From assembly GCA_030141605.1 (NCBI GenBank), contig JAQGDQ010000056.1:248001-312000 (forward strand): a stretch of 64,000 bases of DNA, given 5' to 3'. This document shows, in pieces, positions 35,181-47,800 of the stretch (within the stretch, counting starts at the first letter, position 1; the number at the start of each line of letters is the position of its first letter). The DNA comes from Tubiluchus corallicola. Taxonomy: Eukaryota; Priapulida; Priapulimorpha; Priapulimorphida; Tubiluchidae. The notes beneath the pieces were generated by a model. It searched no databases, was not told where the DNA came from, and was given only the letters and a program-made list of their open reading frames with translations. The translations under genes and the position numbers were made by a program.

Positions 35181-35830
35181 GTGAAGATCCATAACGTCTC
35201 CTGGGCAGCCCCTGGTCGCCCCCAGTCTACCCTGCCTGATGTCTTACAACATACCACTAAGGATCGTCACGTTTTTGTAAAGGGCCAGGAGTTGCATTGT
35301 TTCATCAGCGATCATGTTGATGCGACGGTCACAGATGTAGACATGGTATGGCAGTCACCGCCCTGCCGGGTGCCGTTTGGCAATTACTATGCACTGCGAT
35401 TGGCTAAGGCTATTGTTTCTCTGCTTGTCGACTTCATCCACATCCTCTACTCTACCCACCTCATCCATACCATGTCCCATCATATTACATGCACATCACA
35501 CAGTGGCAAGCCAAACAGTTATCACCATTCTACGTCAGGCACACCATCGCTCACCCCAAAGAAATTGTTTTATGGTACTACCACCTTCTGTGGCTCAGAT
35601 CAATTAAGTTAACAGTGACAAAAGTACTTCATACTTTCTTGCATAAGGATGACGGAGTGTAAGAGCACTATGGCTTCAATTGTGCCAACACTCCCCTCTC
35701 TCACTTTAGTTACATCCTACTTGTGACCTAGGCATTACTACTTAACTGTTAGCCTCTGCCCAATCTGGGCTTCCCTGTTGTGAGCAAGCTGTAACATTTT
35801 TAGTGACTTTACATTACACACATAATCAAC
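35181..35830 (+). repeat. unclassified dispersed repeat, copy A
   Basis: A 143-codon open frame (35181-35612) has no recognised domain. The parts 35358-35430 and 35577-35800 have diverged copies at about 57190-57262 and 58217-58410. Shared words are TTTGGCAA..ACTATGC, GCCACCTTCTGTGGCTC/ACCACCTTCTGTGGCTC, TGTAAGAGCACTATGGCTTC and GGGCTTCCCTGTTG. Two copies in one window and one orientation indicate a mobile or multicopy sequence, so the frame should not be called a host gene. The class is unknown. Confidence 0.55.
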
Positions 35831-36539
35831 ATTATTTTCCTCATAATACAAAAATTTTGAATGTATTATTGTAGCATTAATTTTGCTAATGAATCACTTA
35901 TATTCATATAATTTGTCCCCTCCCCCCCATACCCTATCTTTAATGGTTATGATGGCTACATTATTACATTTATTACAAATGAGTTACATTTAAATATACA
36001 ATTATAGTTATTACTACATGTATAAATACAATTTATATACACATTTGCATGAGTGTATGTATGTATGTATAGATAATATATTATGTATGTATATGTATAT
36101 AAATATATATGGACGATGGACTAAGGTTGCTTAGATCTCACTGAATCATCTGACAGTCATGCATTGCAGCAGCTTTGCAGTACTTCCTATTATGCCAGGA
36201 ATATCATTCACGTACAAGAGAAATGTAAGCGGTCAAATTATAGAACCTTGCAGAACATCCAAGATGAACAATTCCTATGAAGAGACTAACTGTTGCAAAT
36301 TTACCGTTGAGATAATTTTCACCAATGATTATTGTCAAAGTACTGACTAATTGCAATTGAGTTTCATGTAATCACCTTATAATTTTTTTGTATGATTATT
36401 ATGCTTGGCAATTAAGATTCTACTATAAAGCAGAATCTTCTAGATTTACAACTGGTTTTTATCGTTTTATTTATATTCTTTATTTCTTGTACTTTTTTGT
36501 TCTTAATAACTTGTGCATACAATGTGCACACACCCACAT

Positions 36540-37200
36540 ACACAAGGGTATGTTCCCCAGGATCAAAGGTCATGGGATGGACAGACTTCTACAGTTAAAT
36601 AAGCTAGCACCATAGTTTTTGGCATGAAGTTATGAGGGTGGAGACCTTGTGCATAGTTGAATATGGGCCATGAAAAATATGAGAAAATTTCCCGACACGG
36701 GCAATTAGGGGGAGGGAGGGGTCAGGGCACCAATTGTTCCAGTGTCAAGTAACAGTGGCTTAAATTATATTAAGCAAAAAGTCAGGATGAGGCAAACTGA
36801 ATTGTGCCCAGATTGAATGACCCCTGACCCACCACAGTGTCGAGTAACAGTGTCTTGTACGATATCAAATGAAAGATTTTGAGGTGATGAATTGAACGGT
36901 GTGAGTTACACCTAGAAAGGTTGATCTTGACTCCAGTAGGCGGCAAAACCAAAATTAGGAGTACAGAAGGCAAATACTTTCAGGGTCGAGCAACAGTAGC
37001 TCAAATAAAACGTATTGGTGAGACGAATTGAATGGCATGAGTTGTCTCCATTGGTTGACTCCTATGCTCGAGGTCAAGGGTCAAAACTGTTCTGATTTTA
37101 GTATCTTGTAATATATCAAATCGAAGTCCTAGATGAGGCAAATCGAATCGTTTATGCCGATTTAAGACTTGTTGACCTTGACCCATGGGTTAAAATGTTA
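36540..37200. repeat. diverged tandem repeat carrying nuclear-receptor-like half-sites
   Basis: Units beginning GTGTC[A/G]AGTAACAGTG recur at 36742, 36837 and 36983 (GGGTCGAGCAACAGTA), with a weaker fourth. Each is followed by GATGA-GGCAAA…GAAT and a TTGAC/GGTCA word. Direct repeats of AGGTCA-like half-sites spaced by one base occur at 36560-36572 (GGATCAAAGGTCA), 36818-36830 (opposite strand, GGGTCAGGGGTCA) and 37071-37083 (AGGTCAAGGGTCA). TGACCTTGA lies at 37173-37181. The period is irregular at about 95-150 bp. Function is unknown. Confidence 0.5.
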
Positions 37201-37505
37201 GAAGCCCCGGTTTCACTGAAACCCTTTTCTAGGTTAATAACCATGGTGGATTCAATGGAGACAATATCAGAATCTTCAAATATTCGAACTACGCGATTTC
37301 ATTGAAACTATTAACTTAAGCACAACAGTGCTTACATAAAATTTATATTATTAATTATTTCGAAAAGTATTTTATTTGTACAAAACAAAATCTGTCACTT
37401 AAAGCATCTCCTGTCACAGAAGCATAACCTTGCCCCAATTTTTGACACAGTGAAAAGCCTCAACTGGTTTTTTACTGCTTTACTAATTTATTATACTCTG
37501 CACTG

Positions 37506-37599
37506 CAAATGTATAATTTTTAAATACGTAATTTAGATTTTTTCATGATTGCAAATGTATAATTTTTTAAATACGTAATTTAGATTTTTTCATGATTTT
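37506..37599. repeat. 47-bp tandem duplication
   Basis: GCAAATGTATAATTTT…AAATACGTAATTTAGATTTTTTCATGAT occurs twice head to tail, differing by one T in a homopolymer. The near-identity points to a recent slippage or local duplication. It lies about 250 bp upstream of the VCPKMT start codon. Confidence 0.85.
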
Positions 37600-37851
37600 T
37601 TTGCTTGCATTTTGTGCTTATCTCTTAAGTTTTCACACCTCTTAATTTTCTTTTTAGATCGAAATTGATTGTAATCATATAAGTCATTGTTTTTGTGTAG
37701 ATAATACATGCACGTCGTTTTATTTTCATAAGATATGATAACATAAGATACACGACATTCAAACATTCTTATAAATTAGTAATTTTAATGTAAATATTTT
37801 GTTATATTTAGGAGAATTAATGCAATCAATATTACTAAATGGACAACCTCT

Positions 37852-38559
37852 ATGAACAAGCCTACACATTACCCAGATCTGAGAAACACATTTGTACGTG
37901 AATTAGAACTAAATGACTCGACTGTGCTGAACATACATCAACTAGAAGAAGGTGACACAGGTTGTGTAGTTTGGGATGCAGCACTTGTGCTGACCAAGTA
38001 CTTGGAAAAGTCGCATGCGCAGTTGTTGCTTGGAAAGAGAATTTTGGAATTAGGATCTGGAACTGGTATTGTAGGGCTGTATGGCAGCTGTAATCCTGAC
38101 ACACAAGTTATCATAACAGACTTACCCCAGCTGGTGCCTCTCATGGAGTTGAACATTGAGAAAAATAAGCATAATTTACAAGGTAATATTATGGCGAAGT
38201 CTTTAATATGGGGTGAAGATGTATCACATTTCAAACCACCAGTAGATGTCATCCTAGTCGCTGATTGTGTGTACTATCAGGAATCAATTAATCCATTAAT
38301 ACAAACAATTAATGATCTTTCAGACACAAATACAATTGTGTTCTGTGCTTATGAAGACAGGGAAATTGGAGATAAGTCACAAATGCAAAATTACTTCAGG
38401 ACGCAACTAGAAAAAACCTTCACCATATGTGAAATTCCATCAGCCAAGTTTCACGCCAACCACGAGATTACTCTGGACATGTTTTGTAAATGTGGATTGG
38501 TCTGCACAATGTATGCTGCAAGTTGTAGCTTAGTACATATGATATACATTTTCACCTAG
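37852..38559 (+). CDS. VCPKMT: METTL21-family protein lysine methyltransferase, VCPKMT (METTL21D) type
   Basis: A seven-beta-strand, AdoMet-dependent lysine methyltransferase. The human relative VCPKMT trimethylates the AAA ATPase VCP/p97; the same substrate here is inferred. One uninterrupted frame of 235 codons has FVRELELNDSTVLNIHQ at about residues 14-30, GCVVWDAALVLTKYLE at about 37-52, motif I ILELGSGTGIVGL (AdoMet binding), post-I VIITDLPQL, WGED, and the family DxxY motif in VADCVYY. FCAYEDREIG follows. The start ATG fits the family N-terminus; the ATG at 37839 is in another frame and soon stops. Beyond DMF (about residue 211) the last 25 residues do not resemble the family. A GTAAAT donor lies there, so a short 3' exon may have been missed. 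AATAAA at 38647-38652 suits the end of the transcript. Confidence 0.9.
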   Translation: MNKPTHYPDLRNTFVRELELNDSTVLNIHQLEEGDTGCVVWDAALVLTKYLEKSHAQLLLGKRILELGSGTGIVGLYGSCNPDTQVIITDLPQLVPLMELNIEKNKHNLQGNIMAKSLIWGEDVSHFKPPVDVILVADCVYYQESINPLIQTINDLSDTNTIVFCAYEDREIGDKSQMQNYFRTQLEKTFTICEIPSAKFHANHEITLDMFCKCGLVCTMYAASCSLVHMIYIFT

Positions 38560-38646
38560 TGCAAGGGTGTGTTTAATTGTTGAAGCACGCACTTGGATAT
38601 GTCGCAGAGGCAGTACTTCTCTATCAAAAGCAAAAAATAGGCGGAA

Positions 38647-38652
38647 AATAAA
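38647..38652 (+). terminator. candidate polyadenylation signal of VCPKMT
   Basis: AATAAA lies 88 nt after the VCPKMT stop codon and is followed by AT-rich sequence. The position suits a poly(A) signal. It also stands before the pogo-type element at 38974, so the transcript need not include that element. Confidence 0.45.
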
Positions 38653-38973
38653 ATATTTCAGGATGACTAGACCAAGAAGTCTTAGCCCATTTTACCAACA
38701 GGCTTTGTTAAAACTGCATGTTTTGCTAATGTAAAGCTATGTTCCGCTTTAAGATTGCATCTAGCCTTGGCTATGTATACTCCTGCATTTAAAAGCATTG
38801 TGGAAGACAACAAAATTAATTATTTCCATTGAAATTTGTGTATTCTTATTTTCTCCAAAATGGTAGTTAGTCTACATTTTAGAGATCTTATAATAATATA
38901 TTTCAACATTGTGTTCACTAGACAACATTTAATTGACTTAATAGTTATACTGAATGTAATTCAAAAAGTGATA

Positions 38974-39805
38974 CAGTCAAACCTCGCTATAATGGACCCT
39001 CGGTTTAATGGACCCCTCGATATAATGGACGTTTTCTCCGTTCCCGTTTTTCAGCTATCGTTTTTCTTTGTTTTTATCCCCTCGGTATAATGGACTTTTC
39101 GCTATAATGGACTTATTTTCTGCTCTCCAGTGCATTGTCTCCTCCGCTATAATGGACCCATGTATAATGGATCCACATGTGATTGCAGTTTATGCTGGTA
39201 CACTGTAGGTGCTGCGTTGGTCGTTTCGGAGCGTAGACTTCTGAGAATCAATTTTCCGGGAATATCCAGGTCAGCTTCAGCTTTCCGGGAAGGTTCATCA
39301 CGGCAAGTTGGCCCATTTGGCACTTTTTGGGAATAAAAATTTGGCACCTGAATAAGATTGCTTTGGCACTTGGAGAAATGGCATTGAAACAAAAATTATT
39401 TCTGGCAACCACGTGCAGCACCTCAGATATGTGCGAGACTTCTGTCTAAATAAAGGAATTGACGGACTCGATCTGATCACTGAGCGAGAACAGAACATTA
39501 CCACGAAGATTGCGAGTGATGCTGGTGCGAAAAAACAGGCAAAAATCAGATTTTTTTGGACAGTAGCTGACTAATTCATCTAACAAAATTATAGATTCAG
39601 CCTTGTATCAAATATGGCATTTGAATAAAACCGTTTGACGTTCGATTATAAACATTATTTCATTTTACTGTTGATTTCTATGATCCTATTGTATCTATTG
39701 TAGGGTAGTCTGGCTTCAGATATGGTACCCCTCGGTATAGTGGACTCTCGTTATAATGGACTTTTTGAGCGCTCCTTTAAAGTCCATTATAGCGAGGTTT
39801 GACTG
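38974..39805. mobile_element. pogo/Tigger-like non-autonomous element, 832 bp
   Basis: The terminus CAGTCAAACCTCGCTATAAT (then GGAC) is repeated inverted at the right end as GTCCATTATAGCGAGGTTTGACTG. TA duplications flank it at 38972-38973 and 39806-39807. Near each end further ATAATGGAC words repeat, as in pogo-type elements. An interior frame around 39410-39560 is open but too short for a transposase. The ends match perfectly over 24 bp, so the copy is relatively young. Confidence 0.88.
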
Positions 39806-39938
39806 TAGCTGATAAAGGGCACACTACGCAACATTGAAAGAGATAATGTTGGTGTAAGCCAAGACATTGTGGAACAGAATTTTTAGAATACTTTAAAAAA
39901 TGCAAAAGTTCAAAAAATGTCCCCAAAAATCTTTAAAA

Positions 39939-40240
39939 CAGTGGCGTAGCAAGTTACTGTGGCGCCTGGGGGGCGAGCGGGGGCCACCCAACCCTTCTAA
40001 TGTTTTGATCATTTGTTTCATAGGTGAAGCAATAAATTGTGCTCATTTTTAGGGTGTATTTGGTAATTGAGTCAGCTACGATGGTCTCTGACTAGGCAGT
40101 TTTCTTGTAGTGTGAAAACTTTTATTAACTGGTTTGTTAATGTCGGATTAGTAATAAATAATTTACAGTCTTTGAACTCTAGAAGAATTTTGTGCCCGGA
40201 GGCAATTCCTCCCTGTCGCCCCCATGTTGCTATGACTCTG
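39939..40240. mobile_element. hAT-type MITE with perfect 8-bp target duplication
   Basis: The left terminus is CAGTGGCGTAGCAAG. The right terminus on the opposite strand is CAGAGTCATAGCAACATGGG. Perfect CTTTAAAA duplications flank it (39931-39938 and 40241-40248). The 302-bp interior is non-coding, with GGGGGCGA/TCGCCCCC words near both ends. It is a relative of the element at 3482-3745. Confidence 0.85.
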
Positions 40241-40248
40241 CTTTAAAA

Positions 40249-41884
40249 TCAGGAGGAAATACACGTGTGAACTGTCAGTCTGCCCCGGTGTTGTATTGTT
40301 TGCCCGTATTGTTTGTACTATCATCCTGCCCCGGACATTTTACCTGTTTGTTTGCCCATATCGGCAACTAAGGGGAGAAAAGTTTATTGGTCAAGCAAAA
40401 ACACGTGATTTAAATCATAAATGAATAAATTTTGAGTTTGTAAGATGAATCAAAATGCTTCAAAACTTATAAAATAGTGCTGCCTAATCAATTAGAAGCC
40501 CATTTATCATTTACCAATTTCACTTTCCTGGTGTTCAAACTCCTGGTGTATTTCTGCTCGTTTTATCGGATTTTAACAAAATCAGCAAGTCCATAATATA
40601 AACAATACAACACTGAATAGCCATTACTTATCAAGTACAGTCCATCTTGCATGTGCATAAGAGGCCATTAATGTGTAGTTTATGTAAAACTAAAAACCGA
40701 GATTGCATTATTATGTCTATAAAATCTTTTGCATCGCATTGTGTATAAGAGATTACGTAGTGCTATAATATCGTAAAAGACATGCACAGCATGATAAAGT
40801 AATTGAAAGTCAAAAAATTGTCAATTTCAGCATATCTTAAATGTCAAAAAAGTGAAGAAATTTGCATTTGTCGACATTATTAATGCAGAGACATCATCGA
40901 CAACATCTTATACAATGCAACTTTCTCCAATATAATAATGACATTGGACTATTACAAATTAAAGTCTTTCAAGACCCTTAAAATGAAAAAAAGCATTGTT
41001 GCCTGGGGAACAGCACTCCCCCAGGAACCTAGCTGAACTTTTTTTGGTTCACGCATGGTGCTAAACCACCTTGAGCTATAGCCTTGCCTTATAGTGAGAC
41101 TATTAACGATTAATACATTTCACATAGTTATTAACTTACTATGCAAACTTGTGAATGCTCTTGAGCTTTGAAGCCTAAATAACAGGATTTCCGAAATATA
41201 AATGATGGGAATTCAACTTAGATTTAGTTACGTGTGATAACATTCATTGCAAAATTTGGTGCAAAAACAATAATGAACAATAGGTTTCAAAAAAGAAGTT
41301 TTTACCAACTACATTTAATTTTTCATTTTTTAGACATTATTTACAAAAAATGGTTGTTTACGTTACACTTGAGGTACATAGAGGCAAAATTCCACATGGT
41401 GTTGCGAAAAGAACCCGTCCTAACCAAAGAAACAGATTGTTATTCGGGTTTCTTTGATCGTAGTAGTAGTCCAAAGCTTGTTAAATGCATGCAACCTACT
41501 TTTCCGGTGGTATACTGCTTTGACTCGACTGTGAAGATGACAAATTACTAGAGTTATCACAAAGTTGCTTGTGTAAACCTGCGATATCAGAATGTATCTA
41601 CAAAAAAAAATACAACATGATTTCCAATTTGAAGCTTGGGTCTGTAAGACTGGTTATAATGTCAAGTCCAGTAATGGTAATACAAGTACTCATCGACTTA
41701 TGACCACACGCGTTTCTGGCTGACTTGTTGTAAGAATATTTGGATGCAAGTTGGACCCGATTAGTAATATAGTTGTAAATATCAAAGTTTATGACAAAAT
41801 CCAAAATTTTTAGTAAAAGTATTGCTTTTGAACATACGCTGGTGTGTGGAACTCAAGTATACTTGCTTGCAAGTATTCAGGTAA
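40249..41884. other. intergenic DNA between convergent VCPKMT and RNASEH2C
   Basis: No recognised gene lies here. The longest frame, 41234-41551, has no family resemblance. At about 40282-40360 a short imperfect repetition of GCCCCGG…TTGTTTGCCC words occurs. No clear transposon end was found. Confidence 0.4.
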
Positions 41885-44800
41885 TCAACCAAATTTACAA
41901 ACCACATTAGCCAAATCAATCCATTTCAAAGCTCGAATTACGGAATCATCTTCTGATGTCTCTCTGTCTAAATTCCAGTACTTAAACGACTGAAAAGTGT
42001 TAATAATTTGTAGGTGTTGAGAGTCTGCAAACTCCTCAGAATTATCTTCATCTTTAGTGGTTACTTCTTTTGCAATGACACCTGCAAAGTTGAAAAATGT
42101 TAGCAGGCATTCAATAATAATTACATGTGCAAGTTCAAGGTCAAGTGCACTTTATCTGGTTTAAATCCACAAATGAATCACACAAATCATATAAAGTAGT
42201 GAAATGTAGAATTACGTAATTTAATCAAATACTTTCAAAGTAGTGTCTGCAGTAGCTTACACAGTTACAACTAAGTGTGTATAAAGAAGTAAAGTTAAAA
42301 ATTTGTTACTATGGATGTGATAAAATGTTATACAAACATGATAACTTTGAGAATTATAAATAACATTAAAAACACAATGTTATGATCTCAAAAATATATT
42401 TTTGAAAATGGTAAAAAATTGTAAATCTTGAAGGAAATGTCATTTGCCTGTACTCTGGATAAAATACCTTGTAACATAGCAATACTAAAATTAATATCTT
42501 TTCTGTCAGAAACTGAGATTACACGTACTTTGTTAGCACATTTGCAACGGTATCATCATTCATCAGTGACAAGCTAATTTGACAATTGCTGATTTTAACT
42601 CCAGATGTAATCTGTTCTGCATGTTTGTTCTGATTATCACGTTTGCTTGCACACAGCTTTTAGTGTTGTTATGTTATGATAAATATACTTTTCTACAAAG
42701 TAATGGTTTTGCATATTTTTCTTCATACATGAATACTGGTATATGAGCAAGTGATGTATGACAACTATAACCAAGCCAAGACTGCACCAAAGCAAGTAGT
42801 TTGCAAAACCTTTATCTTGTAAAACTTTGCAAAGGCACAAAAGGAGATTTTGAGGATTTTTTTACTTTAAAAACACATTAGTATATGATGACGCACCTGT
42901 GTATCCTTCCGGTACAGAAATTTCTGCACCACACAATGGACGCCCACGGAATGATGCTGTAAGTCCTAAAATAAAAAGAAATAACAATACTTCATTATTA
43001 AAAGTTATTGAACTAATGTAAATACATGTAGAAAGCTAGCTAGGGTTCTTTGGTGACAATTAAAAGAAGCACAAGAAATGAAGTTAATTGCAATCTGATA
43101 TTTTTATAAGATCAACATTCTCCATATGATAAGATTTTCTCCATGTGAGAAATTTCACATTGTGGCTTTGTGACAACAACAAATTGTGTCACGTAAATCT
43201 TTTCAAACATATCTTAAGCAGAACATCCATCATTCATGAACTGTTCTTTGATTTAGCAACTCCTCAATCTTACAGTTCTACATTCTGCAACACCTGCCAG
43301 GAAATGACAACGAATGTTATTCCAACGCATCTCACAAAATTAACGAGCTTGAAAAGCAGACTGGTTCACGCCTGCTATAATTTCCTATTATTGCAGCAAT
43401 ACCTGGCCGAATCCCACCAGTATCCCCTGTATTCTCTCTGTATACCACCTAAATGTGTCTGACCTGTATTGCAGTTGCAACACCAGTCCTTCAAGCAAAC
43501 TTCTAGATTATATTTGCTGTGCACTTTTCTTGAGTTAATCATAACTCCTATATTATATGCTCGTGCACTCTATGACATGCATCACAAATTTGTTGCCAAA
43601 TGCCTCTTTTTCTGATTCAGTTTTTCAAGGTTATCCCGAGCTAGTGCTAAGTGAGACTCTTTCAAGGCACCAGGTGGTACCATCAAATTTAACTTCAAAA
43701 CTTAATAACTTCTAAGCTGGCCATATAGCTTAGTTACAGCTATCTACGCCATTAAAAAATTTTATCCACAAATATTATGAGATACATTACTTTTCTTCCA
43801 TTATATTTCATTTTATTGTCATTTACTTGAACTGGTTTACAGATACTCATATGTTGATGGTCTGTATATAATGGGAGATGTGAACTCTCGTATTGGCGAA
43901 GAAATTGACTATATTGTTGATGTTGATTATGATTTGCCATACCTAAATGTGCTTGATGGTACAAAAAATCCACATGGTGACCTTCTACTAGAATTTCTTA
44001 AAGATGGTAAGCTTTGTGTTGTAAATGGACGAGTGGAGCCTGAGTATGATAACTTTACCTTTGTAGACCCAGGTCGTGGTAGCTCAGTTGTGGATTATCT
44101 TATTGTACCCCATAATAATATTGAGAATGTAAAAAGGTTCAGAGTACACCTAGCTCGTACACTGTGTACAGATGTTAATATGATGGGTTCTAAGTTCCCT
44201 GATCATTCACTTATAGAAATGACAACTGTACCTAATTATTCTACGGAGGAGTATAATGACAATAATGATACACATTCAGTAGGTGATGATGATTTGTATG
44301 ACAATGTGCCAGTTGATGATAAATATTACAGAAGATATTGTATGACTGATATTTCTGACCAAATGTTCTCATCTGACATGTCTAAACAAGCATTGGCTAA
44401 TTGTATCCAAAACATACAATCTTTTAGAGATGGTCAAACTGAAATTGATAATCTTTATAGTGAATTTTGTCAATTGTACTACAGTGAAATGGACAAATGG
44501 TTGAGATATAGAGATGTGAATCCCAAAGCCAAGAAAAGGCTTAGGCACTCAATAAAACCATTTTGGACAGAGGAACTTACAGATTTATGGAAAAGTTTAT
44601 GTGATGCTGAGAAACAGTATTTATCCCTTCCTCAGCACAGTAGTGGACGAAAACAGGCTAGGAAGGTATTTATAGACTGTCAACACAAATTTGATCAGAT
44701 TTATAAAAAGGAAAAAAGGAATTATCAAAGGCAAAAAATCTGTGATATTGAACAATTAAATGTTGATGATCCCAAGTCCTTTTGGCAAGAAATCAAAAAA

Positions 44801-47800
44801 CTTGGTCCACAAAGTAAGCAAGAGATACCAATGGCTGTATATAATGAAGATGGGTCCATTAATGTAAATCATGAAGACGTACTGAATAAATGGAAGCATG
44901 AATTTAGTACACTTTTCAGTGGACCTACTGAGTGTGGCATCTTCAATGATGAATTTTATATAAATGCAATGCAACAGAAAGCAAATTTGGAGTCTCAACT
45001 TGATTACTCAAATTCCAACATGTTTTTGAATAGGGATATCACACAGGAGGATGTAGAGAAAGTTGTGAGGAGGGCCAAAAATAAGAAAGCAGTTGGGTAT
45101 GACAATCTCCCTAATGAGATTTTAAAACTAAATCAGTCTATTAGTGTGCTCTCTGTTTTATTTAATAAGATATTTAACACTGGAGTTATCCCCTCAGTAT
45201 GGAAAACCAAATTGCCTATGCAATATAGGGGTATTTCTTTGCTCTCCACAGTGTATAAATTGTATACTGGTGTCATTAATGTGAGATTAGCTGCATACAT
45301 GGAGGAGAATGGTATTTACTGCGATGAACAAAATGGCTTTAGGTCGAAAAGATCTTGCACTGATCATATTTATGTGTTAACATCTATACTGAGAAACAGA
45401 ATGAGTATGAATAAGAGCACATATGCTTGTTTCATCGATGCTGAAAAAGCATTTGATCGTGTAGATCGTGATCTCCTGTTGTATAAGTTGTTATGACACA
45501 ATGTGGATGGTAAAATGTATAGCAGCATTAAGAATATTCTTTCAGATACCTATAGTGCTGTGAATCTAAATGGTATCCTCACTGATAAATTTAAATGTGA
45601 ATATGGTGTCAGGCAGGGAGACACTTTGTCACCAACCCTGTTCAGCTTGTATATAAATGATATGGCAGATGATGTAAAGTCCCTAAATATTGGTATTCCT
45701 GTTGGTAATGATAAGATTTGTATTTTAATGTATGCTGATGACGTTGTAATTTTAGCAGAATCTGAAGAAGATCTTCAGAAAATGTTAGATAAGATCACTG
45801 AGTGGGGAAAGAAATGGAGAATCAAATTTAACAGTAAAAAGTCAAATGTTGTCCATTTCAGAAAACCCCAAGTGAATCAAACTGATGTACTATTTAAACT
45901 TAGTGATCAGATTTTGAGCACTGTAGATAGGTATAAGTACCTGGGGATTTATCTTAATGAACATTTAGATTATAAGATTACAGCACAAGTACTGGCAGAC
46001 TCAGGCAGTAGAGCTCTGGTTGCCTTGATTGGTAAATATAAAAAGTTAAATGGGCTGGGTTATTATTCTTTTACTAAGTTATTCAATGCAGGTGTATGTC
46101 CTATACTTGATTATGGTTCAGAAGTATGGGGATATAACAAGTACCCTAAAATTGATATTGTCCAGAATAAGGCATTAAGAATATTTCTTGGTGTTCATAA
46201 TTTTGCTGCTAATCAATGTATACAGGGTGATATGGGATGGTCACCATCTTCAGTTAGAAGAAAGTTATCTATGATAAGGTATTGGAATCGTCTTTTAACA
46301 TTTGATAATTCTAGACTTGTTAAGAGAATATTTCTTTGGGACCGTAATACCAACGTTGGTTGGTCATATGAAATTTCTGAAGTCCTAGAGGAAGCAGGGT
46401 TCCAGCAAGCTTTTGTTAATATGGATACTGTACCTCTTAGCAGAGCATGGGCACAGCTGTATGAGAAACACTGTGTTGATTGGAAAGCAAAAAATGCAGA
46501 TTACCCTAAACTTAGAACATATATATTGTATAAGAACAGCTTTGGAGTAGAACCATATGTTTATATTAATATGCAAGGAAAATACAGGTCTGTGCTTGCA
46601 AAGCTAAGAAGTGGTACTCTTCCCCTGGAACTGGAGCATGGTAGGTTTAGAAATGTTAAGGTTGGTGAACGTTTGTGTAAGATATGTTGCTGTGGAGATG
46701 TAGAAGATGAATCTCACTTTATGTTTGTTTGTACACATTATAGACTAGAGAGAGAAGAATTTTTCCAAGATATTAACATGGACCCGGAACAATTAGATAA
46801 TGTAAATAAATGGAAATATATTATGTCAGAAGAGAATGTCCTTAGGACTGCAAAATATGCTTATAAGATTTTTAGAATGAGGCAAAGCAAGATATATATT
46901 TAATACATGACTTGTCCATTCAGGTATATGTTAAAATTCCATATTATATATTTTCTTTTATTTGATATTCTATGTAAATGAACTGCACAGTTATTATGTG
47001 ATAAATTTTCATGAAATTGACTTGTAAGCCCAAGTGGGCTGGAAACAGCTTTAATAACATTTTACAGTATTAATTAGCACATGAATTATTACATTGTTAT
47101 TATCATATGTTTATGTCAATAAAGATATTCAATCAATCAATCAATCAATCATTTCAAAAGCAAGCACAGAACAATAAAGCTTCTTCTAAAGAATACAGTC
47201 AAACCTCTTTATACGGCCTACTTTGGGATTGCAAAAAGTTGGCATTATAAAGAGGTGCATTAATACATACATGTCTATGCAAATACAGACATTTTGTTTT
47301 GCTAAAAATTTGGGCATTAAGCGAGGTTGGCATTATAAAGAAAGGCGTTATAATGAGGTTTGACTGCGTTATTAAATTTTAGTGATGGACACGTCTTCTT
47401 TCAAGCCATAGAGTAGTTTTTGTAGTTAAGAACAAGACTCTACTCGTTCTACAATTCTAACAGGCTGCCTTTGGTACAGAGCTCAGAAGCCAAACATCCA
47501 TTTAAATAAGATGTCTGATAGCAATTAGCCAGTTAGTTCTCACTGATATATACTTTGTGATTGGTGCAAGTCTCTGCAAAATCTAAAATGTTGTTTTGTT
47601 CTAAAAACCGCTACTTGTTGCCAAATTACGTTCACTGAGTACAATTCTACCAATTTGTTTTCTCCGCTTCTATAGTACTGTATTCCATAGTTATTATACT
47701 TTTATCCTTTGTCACACCAAAGAAAAATCATTCTTGCTTTTTGACAGGAATGCCCATTGCCCAACACTGGTCATGCAAATAAATGCCAATTCGATCACAT

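Noticed and set aside
35181-35612. 143-codon open frame considered as a host gene
   Set aside because: Parts of it and the following DNA recur at 57190-58410, so it belongs to a dispersed repeat. No domain was recognised.
37839-37902. Upstream ATG for VCPKMT
   Set aside because: It is in a different frame and reaches a stop after about 20 codons.
44756-44998. Antisense and alternative frames over the LINE and gypsy elements (also 51318-51596, 53515-53859, 54377-54637)
   Set aside because: They are shadows of well-identified retroelement frames and show no family resemblance of their own.
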